A stretch of DNA of 25,090 bases from a virus. The position numbers were made by a program, and so were the translations under genes. The notes beneath the pieces are model-generated. The model was given only the letters and a program-made list of their open reading frames with translations, was not told where the DNA came from and made no database searches. The number at the start of each line of letters is the position of its first letter. The first letter of the stretch is position 1. Positions 7,477-15,609 of this stretch are shown here, piece by piece. The DNA lies in IMG/VR virus record IMGVR_UViG_3300017781_000119, positions 1-25,090 of that record, one strand, 5' to 3'.

Positions 7477-8939
7477 TATGGTCTTCCTAACGGTCTAGTT
7501 TTAGGGCGAGGAGATGATTGAAGATCCCAAGTAGGGTCATCAGGAGATCCAAACTGATGATTACCTATTTTTAAAGGTTTATTTTGTACAAAGGGTTCGT
7601 ACCAACTTACATCCTCTTTTTCTTTAGGGTTAACAAAATGAGTTGCTCCTCCTGTGGGATCTATATAGTCTCCGCTAAGTATTTTTTTAGCAGCTTCATA
7701 TGAGTCTTTACTAGGTTTTGCAGATTCACCCAGCATATCCTTACCTTGTCTTCCTTCTGCATAATCAGTGTAAGAGTTCCAAGGAGAAAACTGACCACGT
7801 TTTAGTATTACACTTTTTATATCTTTACCCATCCAGCTTTGTTTATCTACTCTATTTTTTATTGTAGCACCAACTGCAAGTTTACCTTTTTTAGATTCAC
7901 CTTCAGCTTCTTTTTCTATAGTACGTGCTAGTATTTCTAGCTCTGTCATATCATCTGGGCTTTCATATTTACCAGCGCCAGTTTGCTGCGTCATTGACTT
8001 AGGAGTTATACCTTGTGTAAAACTTTGATAGAACTGTGCATCAGGGTCTTCATCACCTCTTGTGGTTATCCTTAATGAGGAATCTTTAACAAGATTATTC
8101 ACAACCTCCTCTTTAGTCTTAGTAGTTTTATCTGTAGGTACTATTAATTCATTACCAGTGTATATTTTGTTTTTGTCTTTTATGTTATTTGTTTTAACTA
8201 AGTCTTGTACAGTAGTACCTGTCTTAGCAGCTATATCAGATAGAGTATCACCTGCTTGTATTACATAAGGTACGTTAGCATCAGCAGACTTCAGACTTTC
8301 TATAGTTTTATTAACAGCTTGCCTTATGTTTGTCTGTCTTTGTTCTGTATTCATAAGTCCTTTGATAGTGTCGTTGATACCCTGTGCTGTTGTCCTTCTA
8401 GCTTTGTATGTATCTGCGTCCTCTAAAGGTTGCACTTCATCGTAAGTACTACCTGCATACTCATCATCCTTAAAGTTCATAGAGGGTAATGGCTTTGCAA
8501 GATCAAAGTTAACTGCATCATCTATGCGCTTCATTTGAGCGTCTATGTCTATAGGCTTCATGTCATCTCTGTCATAAATGGATGGCTTAGGTTTTCTATC
8601 AGGTTGGGTAAACTCTAGGCCAGCCCTCTGTGCTGCTCCAAAAAATCTATTGAAAAACTTACCAATACCACCAACATCTTTATCATCGTCATCGTCCTTT
8701 TTATTAGTTTGGTTTGTAGGAGAGCCTAAGCCTTGATTGGTTCTATTTCTTCCAAACCTGTCATAGCCACTACTAGTATCATCATCTAAGGGTGACTTTT
8801 TTATCTTATTAAAGCCTCCCTTATTGTAAAAATCAGTCTTAGAACCACCATACGCAGCTTCCTCGTATCCACTTCCTAAGTCAGAACCACCGTAGCGTTC
8901 ATTCAATTTATTTATATTGTCAGGATTATACTTTACCAT
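7476..8939 (-). CDS. LysM plus SleB-type cell-wall hydrolase (lysin or virion-associated lysozyme, 487 aa)
   Basis: The protein has three parts. Residues 1-220 are polar and low-complexity (GGSDLGSGYEE; KKDDDDDKD) with no domain seen. Residues about 222-268 form a LysM peptidoglycan-binding domain (YVIQAGDTLSDIAAKTGTT through GNELIVP). Residues about 325-465 match the SleB/Hydrolase_2 family: LARTIEKEAEGE carries the conserved glutamate region, followed by GKLAVGATIKNRV, then GQFSPWNSY and GGATHFVNP. The family cleaves the glycan strand of peptidoglycan as a lytic transglycosylase. There is no signal peptide. The gene overlaps the membrane protein gene downstream by one base, supporting a lysis cassette. 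Position among virion proteins leaves open that it is carried in the particle and acts during entry; the long disordered N-terminus may dock it to the virion. Confidence 0.85.
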   Translation of the reverse strand: MVKYNPDNINKLNERYGGSDLGSGYEEAAYGGSKTDFYNKGGFNKIKKSPLDDDTSSGYDRFGRNRTNQGLGSPTNQTNKKDDDDDKDVGGIGKFFNRFFGAAQRAGLEFTQPDRKPKPSIYDRDDMKPIDIDAQMKRIDDAVNFDLAKPLPSMNFKDDEYAGSTYDEVQPLEDADTYKARRTTAQGINDTIKGLMNTEQRQTNIRQAVNKTIESLKSADANVPYVIQAGDTLSDIAAKTGTTVQDLVKTNNIKDKNKIYTGNELIVPTDKTTKTKEEVVNNLVKDSSLRITTRGDEDPDAQFYQSFTQGITPKSMTQQTGAGKYESPDDMTELEILARTIEKEAEGESKKGKLAVGATIKNRVDKQSWMGKDIKSVILKRGQFSPWNSYTDYAEGRQGKDMLGESAKPSKDSYEAAKKILSGDYIDPTGGATHFVNPKEKEDVSWYEPFVQNKPLKIGNHQFGSPDDPTWDLQSSPRPKTRPLGRP

Positions 8940-8942
8940 GTT

Positions 8943-10862
8943 CTATTCTTCTTCTTCTGTTGATGTGCTAGATTTGAATTTGCTTGTTATCCACGTGGTT
9001 ACTACTTCCTTAGCCATTTCAGCAAGTCCTTTTTCTAACTCGTTACCACCACCTTTGCTTATATTTGTTGTAGCGATTTTGTTAACCCTATCTAAATGAT
9101 TCTGCTCTCCTGTGTATGCATAATACATCATATCTTTTACTTCAGCAACAACTGCATCATAGGCTGCTTTGCTTAGTGTGTTGGCAGCTTTTGCTTCTAA
9201 CTCATATGCTGCGTTAATAGCTGCAGTCTCTTCTGTAGTTACTTGCTGTTTAAATGCTGCATTAGCTGTTTCAATTATTCTAGCATTCTCTGAGTTAAAC
9301 TCTTCTCTAAGACGATCATCTTCTGCGTTAAACTCAGCCATAAGATTTTCTGCTCTAGCATTTTCTGCTGCCATAATGTTAGTCTGGTTCTGATTAGCTT
9401 TAGCAACAGTTACAGCCATTTCAACTAGAAACTGTTCAGCATCATTTTCTTCCTGCATATTAGCTTGTGCTACAACATTCTTTTGATTTGTGTCTGAGAT
9501 AATAGTGTTAGCCATTTCTTGAAACTTAACTTTTGAAGCTTCTTGCTCATTGTCTAAGTTTCTAAAGTCCATGTCTAAAAAAGCTTGTGCATTATCTGCA
9601 GCAGCCGTATTGATAGCGTTTAAGTTAGTTCTCTCTAGGCTTGCCAACGCTGCTGTGTCTGCAACAGTCTTAGCACTCTTAGCATCTAAGTTTGCTATGT
9701 CCATAGTATTAGTAAGTCTAGCATTTTCTAATGCTATAGTTTGTTCAGCATCAAAGTTCATGTTAGCTATTTCAGATATACGTGCAGCATTCTTTACTTT
9801 AGTTTCAAACTCTTGGTCAAACTCTATACCTAAAAAATCAGCACGTTGTCTAGCTTTTTCTACTGCCATCTGCTGTTTGTTAGCTGCATCTAGTTTTGCT
9901 ATAGGTAAAGCTGACTCCATAGCAGCCTGTATTACCGCCATACCTGCAGCAGATGAAGCACCTAGTCCACGTGCAGCTAACATTGCGTTGGCATTACGCA
10001 TAGCTCCTGCAGCCCAAGTAGGTGTATTACCACCCTCAAAGTCCTGCATCAAATCATCTAGTTCATCTTTTACACTAGCTGCTTTTGTCTTCTGTAGTTC
10101 TTCTTCAATCCTACTTTGATTTACAGCAGACCCTTCTAAAAGTTCACCTTCTCCTACACGCAACTCATCTGGTGCATCTACTTGAGCAGCTTCACCTTGT
10201 GCTACTTCTAAGTCAAGTACAGCAGACTTGGTTGGGTCTATGGTAGATGCATCATACTGAGCTTGTTCACTAACTTGCCCTGTCGCACCTTTAAATTGAT
10301 CAGCTTGTTTTTGTACTTGTTCCTGTGACTGCGCTGCTGTTACTTGCTGTGTAGTTATATCTTCTGGTGCAACTATATCATCTGCTGCTACAGCTTGTGT
10401 GGCTACAAGATCTGCCCCATCAGTTGCTACATTAAACTTATCCTCAGCACTATCTATTATAGTACCTTCACCTATTTGAGATACAACTTTAGGTCTTGAT
10501 ACAGCCGCTACAGGGTCTGCTAGTATGTTCTCTGTTATATCAGCACCAGATACAACGTTACCTGTAGTACCTTCTTGGGCTGCATTTGCAGCATTTATTT
10601 GAGCCTCTGTTTCAGCATAAACCTGATCTATTTCCTCCTGTGACATATCCTCCACACTTGTACCAGGTGCAGCCTTAATAGGTTTACCCTCAACCATCTG
10701 CCTAGCAACCATAGTGAACCTGCCCATTTTAGCTGCTGCTGAAGGACTAGACGCTAAAAACTTATTTATAGACGCTTGATCAGTAGGTCCATTATAACCT
10801 AGTGATGGTAGTATTTTGTTTTGTAGTGTCTCAGGCTTAAACCCTGCAAATTTCTTAGCCAT
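8943..10862 (-). CDS. Alanine-rich coiled-coil virion protein (639 aa)
   Basis: After an N-terminal globular-looking part (KFAGFKPETLQNKILPSLGY) and an acidic, glutamine-rich section (about residues 80-270), the protein becomes almost continuously helical and rich in alanine, asparagine and glutamate. A conserved-looking glycine/alanine segment, RGLGASSAAGMAVIQAAMES, lies near residues 295-315. From about 320 to 580, heptad-like pieces recur with FDAEQ, FNAEDDRLREEFNSENAR and similar motifs, spaced roughly 25-35 residues apart. No enzyme motif is present. Alanine-rich, elongated helical proteins of this size near tail and lysin genes in podophages are usually tail-needle, internal-core or ejection proteins. 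The start codon follows an AGGGAA site. Exact role is unknown. Confidence 0.6.
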   Translation of the reverse strand: MAKKFAGFKPETLQNKILPSLGYNGPTDQASINKFLASSPSAAAKMGRFTMVARQMVEGKPIKAAPGTSVEDMSQEEIDQVYAETEAQINAANAAQEGTTGNVVSGADITENILADPVAAVSRPKVVSQIGEGTIIDSAEDKFNVATDGADLVATQAVAADDIVAPEDITTQQVTAAQSQEQVQKQADQFKGATGQVSEQAQYDASTIDPTKSAVLDLEVAQGEAAQVDAPDELRVGEGELLEGSAVNQSRIEEELQKTKAASVKDELDDLMQDFEGGNTPTWAAGAMRNANAMLAARGLGASSAAGMAVIQAAMESALPIAKLDAANKQQMAVEKARQRADFLGIEFDQEFETKVKNAARISEIANMNFDAEQTIALENARLTNTMDIANLDAKSAKTVADTAALASLERTNLNAINTAAADNAQAFLDMDFRNLDNEQEASKVKFQEMANTIISDTNQKNVVAQANMQEENDAEQFLVEMAVTVAKANQNQTNIMAAENARAENLMAEFNAEDDRLREEFNSENARIIETANAAFKQQVTTEETAAINAAYELEAKAANTLSKAAYDAVVAEVKDMMYYAYTGEQNHLDRVNKIATTNISKGGGNELEKGLAEMAKEVVTTWITSKFKSSTSTEEEE

Positions 10863-10865
10863 TTT

Positions 10866-11108
10866 CTATTTCCCTATTTGCATCCACAATGATGCGGCAA
10901 TGAATGTTATTACTGCTACAGTTGACATCTTAACCATAGTTGACCACACACCTTTACGTGTATCACGCCATGCTTCTAGTAAGTTACGCATTTCTGTTAT
11001 GTCTTTACGAGCATCATCATCATGTAATCCTACTTCACGCAATGCCATCTTAGCTCCACGCTTTGCTGCACGATCTAGCATAGCTTCTAGTTCTTCTGGT
11101 GTTATCAT
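10866..11108 (-). CDS. Small protein with C-terminal membrane helix, DUF6127-like (80 aa)
   Basis: A strong GAGGAT site precedes the ATG. Residues 1-50 are charged and helical (ELEAMLDRAAKRGAKMALRE, then VGLHDDDARKDITEMRNLLE), matching the pattern of DUF6127-like phage proteins known mainly from alphaproteobacteria and their phages. Residues 59-78 (KMSTVAVITFIAASLWMQIG) form a single membrane helix. Small proteins with one C-terminal membrane segment near tail and lysin genes are holin candidates, giving a possible second holin or antiholin beside the three-helix protein at 7030-7476. The family name is from memory and should be treated as tentative; the membrane helix is clear in the sequence. 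Confidence 0.65.
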   Translation of the reverse strand: MITPEELEAMLDRAAKRGAKMALREVGLHDDDARKDITEMRNLLEAWRDTRKGVWSTMVKMSTVAVITFIAASLWMQIGK

Positions 11109-11120
11109 ATTATCCTCAAT

Positions 11121-11939
11121 CTATCCAAAAGATACAGCATTTAAAGAAAACGCACTGTTTATATTTGTGTTACTACTTTTAGTTACCGTATAAGTTGTGC
11201 TTCCACTGCCTATGTTAGAGGCAGTTGCAACAAAGTATTGAGCAAAAGTTTTAGCAGTTTGTTGACTTATTGAAAGGTTACCACCTGAAACTGCAGCAGT
11301 ACCTGGATATGAGAAACCTCCCACAACAAAAGTTACCCCTCCACTTTGACCATTTACAGCAATAGTCTCACTTAGTGCATTGGTGGAGGTACTGGCAGAA
11401 GCAGTCGCATAGGGTGTAGAACTGGTGTATCCTGTTATTTCGTAGGTGTAAGAATGCCCGTCTTGCGCCCCCGTGCCGCCACTGTTTCCAGAAATTAGGG
11501 TGCTACCTGATTGGGTGGTTTCTAAATACCATATACTTGTTTGAGATCCTATGCCAGTTGAAGCGTTGTAATGGGGTACTCCCCCCACTGCCTTGGTCAT
11601 GGCAACACCGCCACATAATACACTAGTAGGATTGGTAGAGGTATTTGAACTAGATGCCATTGTATGTGCAGCCACAACAACAACTAGTTTAGTTCCAGAA
11701 GATAGTGTTCTGTTTCCGTTTGCAAAGTTGCCAGTGGTAGTAGATGAAGCACCTATAAATGAAACACTTCCACTTGCAGCAGTGGCCCCGTAGTAATCAC
11801 TAAATGCTGTGTTGTTGTTATCAGCACCAACTAAATCTTTAACATCTGTATCACTTAAGGCAACCTGAGAACCACTACTACCCCCTGCCTCAACATGAAT
11901 TTCATTTAAAGTTATCTGACCACTAGAGGTAAGAGCCAT
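11121..11939 (-). CDS. Tail-fiber-like / adhesin protein (272 aa)
   Basis: The ATG overlaps the stop of the upstream fiber gene (TAATG). Residues 1-55 (SSGQITLNEIHVEAGGSSGS, ending FSDYYGA) resemble the short N-terminal module seen on marine phage tail proteins, where a 'DYYG' end marks attachment to the virion. The remainder is rich in serine, threonine and glycine with beta-strand alternation (LVVVVAAHTM; GGVTFVVGGFSYPGTAAVSG), like receptor-binding beta-sandwich domains. There is no S74 chaperone domain and no coiled coil. It is likely a small host-recognition or decoration protein mounted next to the neighbouring fiber. Local C- and G-rich patches (about 11445-11490) differ from the AT-rich neighbours. 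Confidence 0.65.
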   Translation of the reverse strand: MALTSSGQITLNEIHVEAGGSSGSQVALSDTDVKDLVGADNNNTAFSDYYGATAASGSVSFIGASSTTTGNFANGNRTLSSGTKLVVVVAAHTMASSSNTSTNPTSVLCGGVAMTKAVGGVPHYNASTGIGSQTSIWYLETTQSGSTLISGNSGGTGAQDGHSYTYEITGYTSSTPYATASASTSTNALSETIAVNGQSGGVTFVVGGFSYPGTAAVSGGNLSISQQTAKTFAQYFVATASNIGSGSTTYTVTKSSNTNINSAFSLNAVSFG

Positions 11940-13783
11940 TACTCACACTCACATTTTTTACATTTACATTCATCTAGTTTTTCTTTTAGTTCTTTGATAG
12001 CTTCTATTAGTAATCCATGAAGCTGATCATACTTAACAGTCTTATACTCTACACCCTCTTCTCCAGTGTGAAATACTAATGACTTATTTTCTACAGCAGA
12101 TGGTAATACTTTCTCAACTTCCTGTGCAATTACACCAGCAGCCCTTTTACCATCTTTGTTGTAGCTAAATGTATAACCGCTTAGTTGAGATACTTTATCT
12201 AAAGCACTGTCAATCTTTTCAATGTCATGCTTAAGTCGTTTGTCAGACACAGATGTTGAGAATCCAATTACATCACCATCAACATGTAGATCCCCGTCAT
12301 TCTCTAGCATCATCTCGATTGAACCACCAGTCCTGAACTTAATAGCCTGATCATCTTTATCAAAAGTAATATATTCATCACCATTACCAACAGTAACATC
12401 TAGTGTAGCAGCTAGTCTTTGATCTGCCAGTAAATTTAATGTTATTGTTTCATTACTAGATTGGTTTGTTGTAAAGTTAGCAGTACCAGAAAGCCCTTGA
12501 CCTGCAGCTATAGTGATTGTAGCATTATTAGCAGTGGCTATATTGTTGAATTGAGTTTGAATATTGCTACTGACGCCATCAAGATAACCCAATTCAGTAG
12601 AGGTGACTGCCGAAACTGCTACTTTACCAGAACCATTTGAAATTAATGCCCTGTTTGTTGTAAGGTTTGATGATGTAATCGTACTTGCGCCACCAGTAAT
12701 ACTTGCTTGTTTTGCGTTTAATTGTGTTTGAATACTTGAGGTTACACCATCAGTATAATTTAATTCTGCTGTGGTTGCTGTCACACCGTCTAGAATGTTT
12801 AATTCTGAGGTGCTTGCTGTTAAACCATCGAGCTTGTCAAATTCAGTTGTTGTAACACCTGTTGCTCTCAAATCTTTTGCGTAGTTTAAATCAGCTACTG
12901 CACCAGTAAATCCATCAAGCTTATTTATTTCAGTAGCAGTAGCAGTTACACTTGTAAGATCTGTAGGTGCAATACTAATGTTTCCAGTACCATCAAAAGA
13001 TTGACCAGCAATAGTACGTGCTGTTTGTAATGCTGTGGCTGTAGCTGCGTTACCACCTGCGTTACCTGAAACGTTACCAGTAACATCACCAGTAAGATCT
13101 CCTGTTACGTCACCTGTAATTGCACCAGAAGCGTTTATTGTTGTTGCTGTTACGGCTGCTGCAGTGTTACCACCTATAACTGTACCGTCAATAGTACCAC
13201 CGTTTATATCTGCAGTATCCGCTACAAGAGCATCTATATTAGCTGTGCCATCTATAAACAAATTACGCCACTGCTTTGTAGAACTACCTAAATCAAAACT
13301 ATCATCATCATCAGGTATGATACTACTATCAATCTCTGCACCAAAAGACACAGTATCTGTATCAGCATCACCAAAAGTAAGGTTACCGTTTATTGTAGCA
13401 TTACCTGTAACTGTAAGATTACCTCCTATAGCAACGTCAGCTACTGTTGTTACATTACCAGTAAAGGTAGAAGTTTCATCTACAGTAAGTATATCTGTCC
13501 TTAATGTTCCATCAAAGAAGCCATCCTTCCACTCAATACTAGAAGTACCGAAGTCGTAGGTGTTGTCTACTTTAGGACGTACAACACTAGATGTAACTAC
13601 AAAGTCCTGTGATGGTCCTAAGTTTGAAATGGGTGGACCATTTCCTGCAGTGCCATCGTGTGCATGTCCTGAAGATGCGTTGAATGCTCCTTCAATAGCA
13701 TTATATTCTGAGTTAAAGTCTGCAGCATCAATAACTGCACCTGTAACTATGTTAGCTGTCGCTTGACGTGTATATCCTGCCAT
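11939..13783 (-). CDS. Tail fiber with C-terminal S74 intramolecular chaperone (614 aa)
   Basis: The N-terminus (GYTRQATANIVTGAVIDAAD, then FNSEYNAIEGAF and GHAHDGTAG) is a common phage fiber attachment module. A beta-rich shaft follows with SSIEWKDGFFDGTL and STKQWRNLFIDGTA motifs, a GDVTG/GDLTG run (nt 13051-13125) and LDGxT-type repeats (nt about 12545-12945). A metal-coordinating or receptor-facing section precedes the chaperone. Residues 513-614 are the S74 domain starting SDKRLKHDIE, with S513 and K518 in the S-x4-K spacing of the self-cleaving dyad, and GVIAQEVEKVLP. The last residues, ECKCKKCECE, contain four cysteines, unusual after an S74 coiled coil. It lies directly after the nozzle-like gene, so it may be the main tail fiber; receptor is unknown. 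Confidence 0.85.
   Translation of the reverse strand: MAGYTRQATANIVTGAVIDAADFNSEYNAIEGAFNASSGHAHDGTAGNGPPISNLGPSQDFVVTSSVVRPKVDNTYDFGTSSIEWKDGFFDGTLRTDILTVDETSTFTGNVTTVADVAIGGNLTVTGNATINGNLTFGDADTDTVSFGAEIDSSIIPDDDDSFDLGSSTKQWRNLFIDGTANIDALVADTADINGGTIDGTVIGGNTAAAVTATTINASGAITGDVTGDLTGDVTGNVSGNAGGNAATATALQTARTIAGQSFDGTGNISIAPTDLTSVTATATEINKLDGFTGAVADLNYAKDLRATGVTTTEFDKLDGLTASTSELNILDGVTATTAELNYTDGVTSSIQTQLNAKQASITGGASTITSSNLTTNRALISNGSGKVAVSAVTSTELGYLDGVSSNIQTQFNNIATANNATITIAAGQGLSGTANFTTNQSSNETITLNLLADQRLAATLDVTVGNGDEYITFDKDDQAIKFRTGGSIEMMLENDGDLHVDGDVIGFSTSVSDKRLKHDIEKIDSALDKVSQLSGYTFSYNKDGKRAAGVIAQEVEKVLPSAVENKSLVFHTGEEGVEYKTVKYDQLHGLLIEAIKELKEKLDECKCKKCECE
11942..12247 (-). other. S74 self-cleaving chaperone domain of the 614-aa fiber
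   Basis: Residues 513-614 of the 614-aa fiber. The start SDKRLK places serine and lysine in the spacing known for the catalytic dyad of endosialidase-type C-terminal chaperones, where cleavage occurs just before the serine after trimer folding. GVIAQEVEKVLP and the final helical EAIKELKEKLDE follow. In mature virions this part is expected to be released, including the cysteine cluster. Confidence 0.8.
12545..12945 (-). repeat. LDGxT-type degenerate repeats in the fiber shaft
   Basis: The encoded protein has repeated short units of 13-18 residues: ATEINKLDGF, TTTEFDKLDGL, STSELNILDGV, TTAELNYTDGV and, further on, TSTELGYLDGV, the last two followed by SSIQTQLN or SNIQTQFN. These are degenerate at DNA level and look like elongated beta or helical shaft units common in marine phage fibers. 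Confidence 0.7.
13051..13125 (-). repeat. GDVTG pentapeptide run
   Basis: The fiber protein contains ITGDVTGDLTGDVTGNVSGN, five-residue units of G-[DN]-[VL]-[TS]-G, just before a GNAATATALQTARTI segment that is common after such runs in phage fibers. The DNA is correspondingly repetitive (units of 15 bases with synonymous differences). Confidence 0.75.
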
Positions 13784-13785
13784 GA

Positions 13786-15609
13786 TTATTGCCTATCGTT
13801 TTGCCTATATTGTAATACTGCTGAGTCTAAGGTGAAGGGTGGGTTAGTGCTGTCACTTGTGATTCTCATAGCAACTGTATGAAAAGATCCTATTAAGTTT
13901 TCGTTGTACACTCTTTTTATTTTACTTCCGTATATTACGCCTGTGCCACCATACACAGAATTAGGCTGACCAAAAATAAACGTACCAGTACCACCTGTTG
14001 TAGACCCTACTTCTATTTCTTCTGGTTGTATTATCCTTGTGTCACCCCCTGAATCAAAGTCAAACAAAAGTCTAAACTTTAAATCCATCTGACCTGTAGG
14101 GTCTGTGTATAGTGTTAACTTATATGCTGTCTTACGTACCTCTGGATCTGTAATAGCCATAAAGGGTGTTTCCATAATAGTTTCTATGTTACTACCATCG
14201 AATCCATTTGTTTGTTCCATTTCGTATAGGAAGCCATCATTGTTAGCAAACATTATAGCTTCTGATGTTCCTGAGTATATACTATCTGCTACAAATGCTT
14301 TTATTCCTTTTGTAGTAGACCACTCAACACCTGAACCACCCTGAGATATAAATTTAGTAGCAATCAAACCTTCTGATGTGTCTGTGCTTTGAGATCCTAC
14401 AAAGGCAAATATTCTATACTGAGCTTTTTCTCTTATTATAACAGAACAGTATTCAGTTGTCGATCTTAAAAAGTCATCTGCGTCTTTAAATATTGTATCT
14501 GACGCAACGTCTAACGCAAAGTCACCTATACGATCAGTAGCACTTAATAGTCTTAGACCATCTGGTGCTAGGTACATTATGTCACCGCCAAACTCTTGAA
14601 CACTATCTGCACTAATACAACCTATCTTATCAGTGACAGGTTTTATTTCAAAGAAAGGACTAGCACCAAGTCTTACTAATGATTGTATTGTGTCTGCAGT
14701 AAATATAATAAGCTTTTCACGAAAGACAGATAAACCAGTTACTGTGTTTCCAACATTTGAAACAAGGTTAGTAACTCCTCCACCAGACACATTAGCTATA
14801 GTAAATTGACCTGATACATAAATCTGATTGTTTTTAGAGTATACTATACTGTTGTCAAATACAGTAACTAACTCTGCACCTTGTAAGTCTGTAGATATAC
14901 CTGTAGTAGATGAGGTTAAAAAAGATACAGTATTACCAGAGCTATTATACACGGCTGGATAGTTTATTCCATCTACAAATACTGTTTTGTCATCTCCATC
15001 AAAGTTAAACGTAACGTGTCGTAGTTTACCTCCACCTGTTAATGGTGAAGTAGCCATGTGTGTCCAAGTTGTACCTGTGCTAAGAAAGTAACCTGTTTTG
15101 TTTACGTCTGCTGTTTGAAGTCCAACCTTTTGAAAAGTTAAAGCTGCATTATCTGATAGAGACTGTTGATGAGATAGTACAATATTATTCTGATCTGTTA
15201 CTGTAGAAACCGTTACAGTACCAGAGATACCTGTGCCTGTAACAACCATACCTACAACTATAGTACCTACATTACCATCCAAAGCTACACTAGTAGAGTT
15301 TGTTGTAGCACCGTTTACAGCAGCAGTTGCTTGATAGGCTGCTACAGCACTAGAGTCAATCTTACGTACAGCTACAGCACGACCACTAGAAACAACCTTC
15401 ACCCCTTGTACATTACCAGTCCCTGGAATTTCAGTAGCGCTAAACTTCTGATAGCCTCTTACTTTTGTGTAGCCACCCTGCCTGTCAGGTTCCATGTTTT
15501 GTAGTATAGTAGTTGTACCAACAGAATTAATACCCTGTTGTAAGGGAGACTGATTAGAGATCAAACCACCTTTGAACTCAACAGGAAAGGTAGACCATTG
15601 TGTAGCCAT
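13786..15609 (-). CDS. Tail nozzle / stabilization-like protein (607 aa)
   Basis: The ATG overlaps the stop of the adaptor-like gene (TAATG). The N-terminus (FPVEFKGGLISNQSPLQQGI, then TTILQNMEPDRQGGYTKVRG) resembles the start of podophage tail-tube distal proteins (P22 gp10 / T7 gp12 type), in which many short beta strands form a propeller. Repeated beta pieces fit this, for example GRAVAVRKI, DKTVFVDGINYPAVYN, REKLIIFTADTIQSL and DIMYLAPDGLRLL. The last part (RLLFDFDSGGDTRIIQPEEI) is also beta-rich. It would form the nozzle through which DNA leaves the tail and to which fibers attach. The order adaptor then nozzle then fiber agrees with podophage tail modules. Support comes from context and strand pattern, not a strict motif. 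Confidence 0.65.
   Translation of the reverse strand: MATQWSTFPVEFKGGLISNQSPLQQGINSVGTTTILQNMEPDRQGGYTKVRGYQKFSATEIPGTGNVQGVKVVSSGRAVAVRKIDSSAVAAYQATAAVNGATTNSTSVALDGNVGTIVVGMVVTGTGISGTVTVSTVTDQNNIVLSHQQSLSDNAALTFQKVGLQTADVNKTGYFLSTGTTWTHMATSPLTGGGKLRHVTFNFDGDDKTVFVDGINYPAVYNSSGNTVSFLTSSTTGISTDLQGAELVTVFDNSIVYSKNNQIYVSGQFTIANVSGGGVTNLVSNVGNTVTGLSVFREKLIIFTADTIQSLVRLGASPFFEIKPVTDKIGCISADSVQEFGGDIMYLAPDGLRLLSATDRIGDFALDVASDTIFKDADDFLRSTTEYCSVIIREKAQYRIFAFVGSQSTDTSEGLIATKFISQGGSGVEWSTTKGIKAFVADSIYSGTSEAIMFANNDGFLYEMEQTNGFDGSNIETIMETPFMAITDPEVRKTAYKLTLYTDPTGQMDLKFRLLFDFDSGGDTRIIQPEEIEVGSTTGGTGTFIFGQPNSVYGGTGVIYGSKIKRVYNENLIGSFHTVAMRITSDSTNPPFTLDSAVLQYRQNDRQ

Noticed and set aside
9550-10119. A 189-aa plus-strand frame
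   Set aside because: Antisense shadow of the alanine-rich coiled-coil gene; such genes leave long open antisense frames.
13035-13559. A 174-aa plus-strand frame, valine/proline-rich
   Set aside because: Antisense of the fiber's GDVTG and beta-strand repeats; composition follows from the repeat on the other strand.
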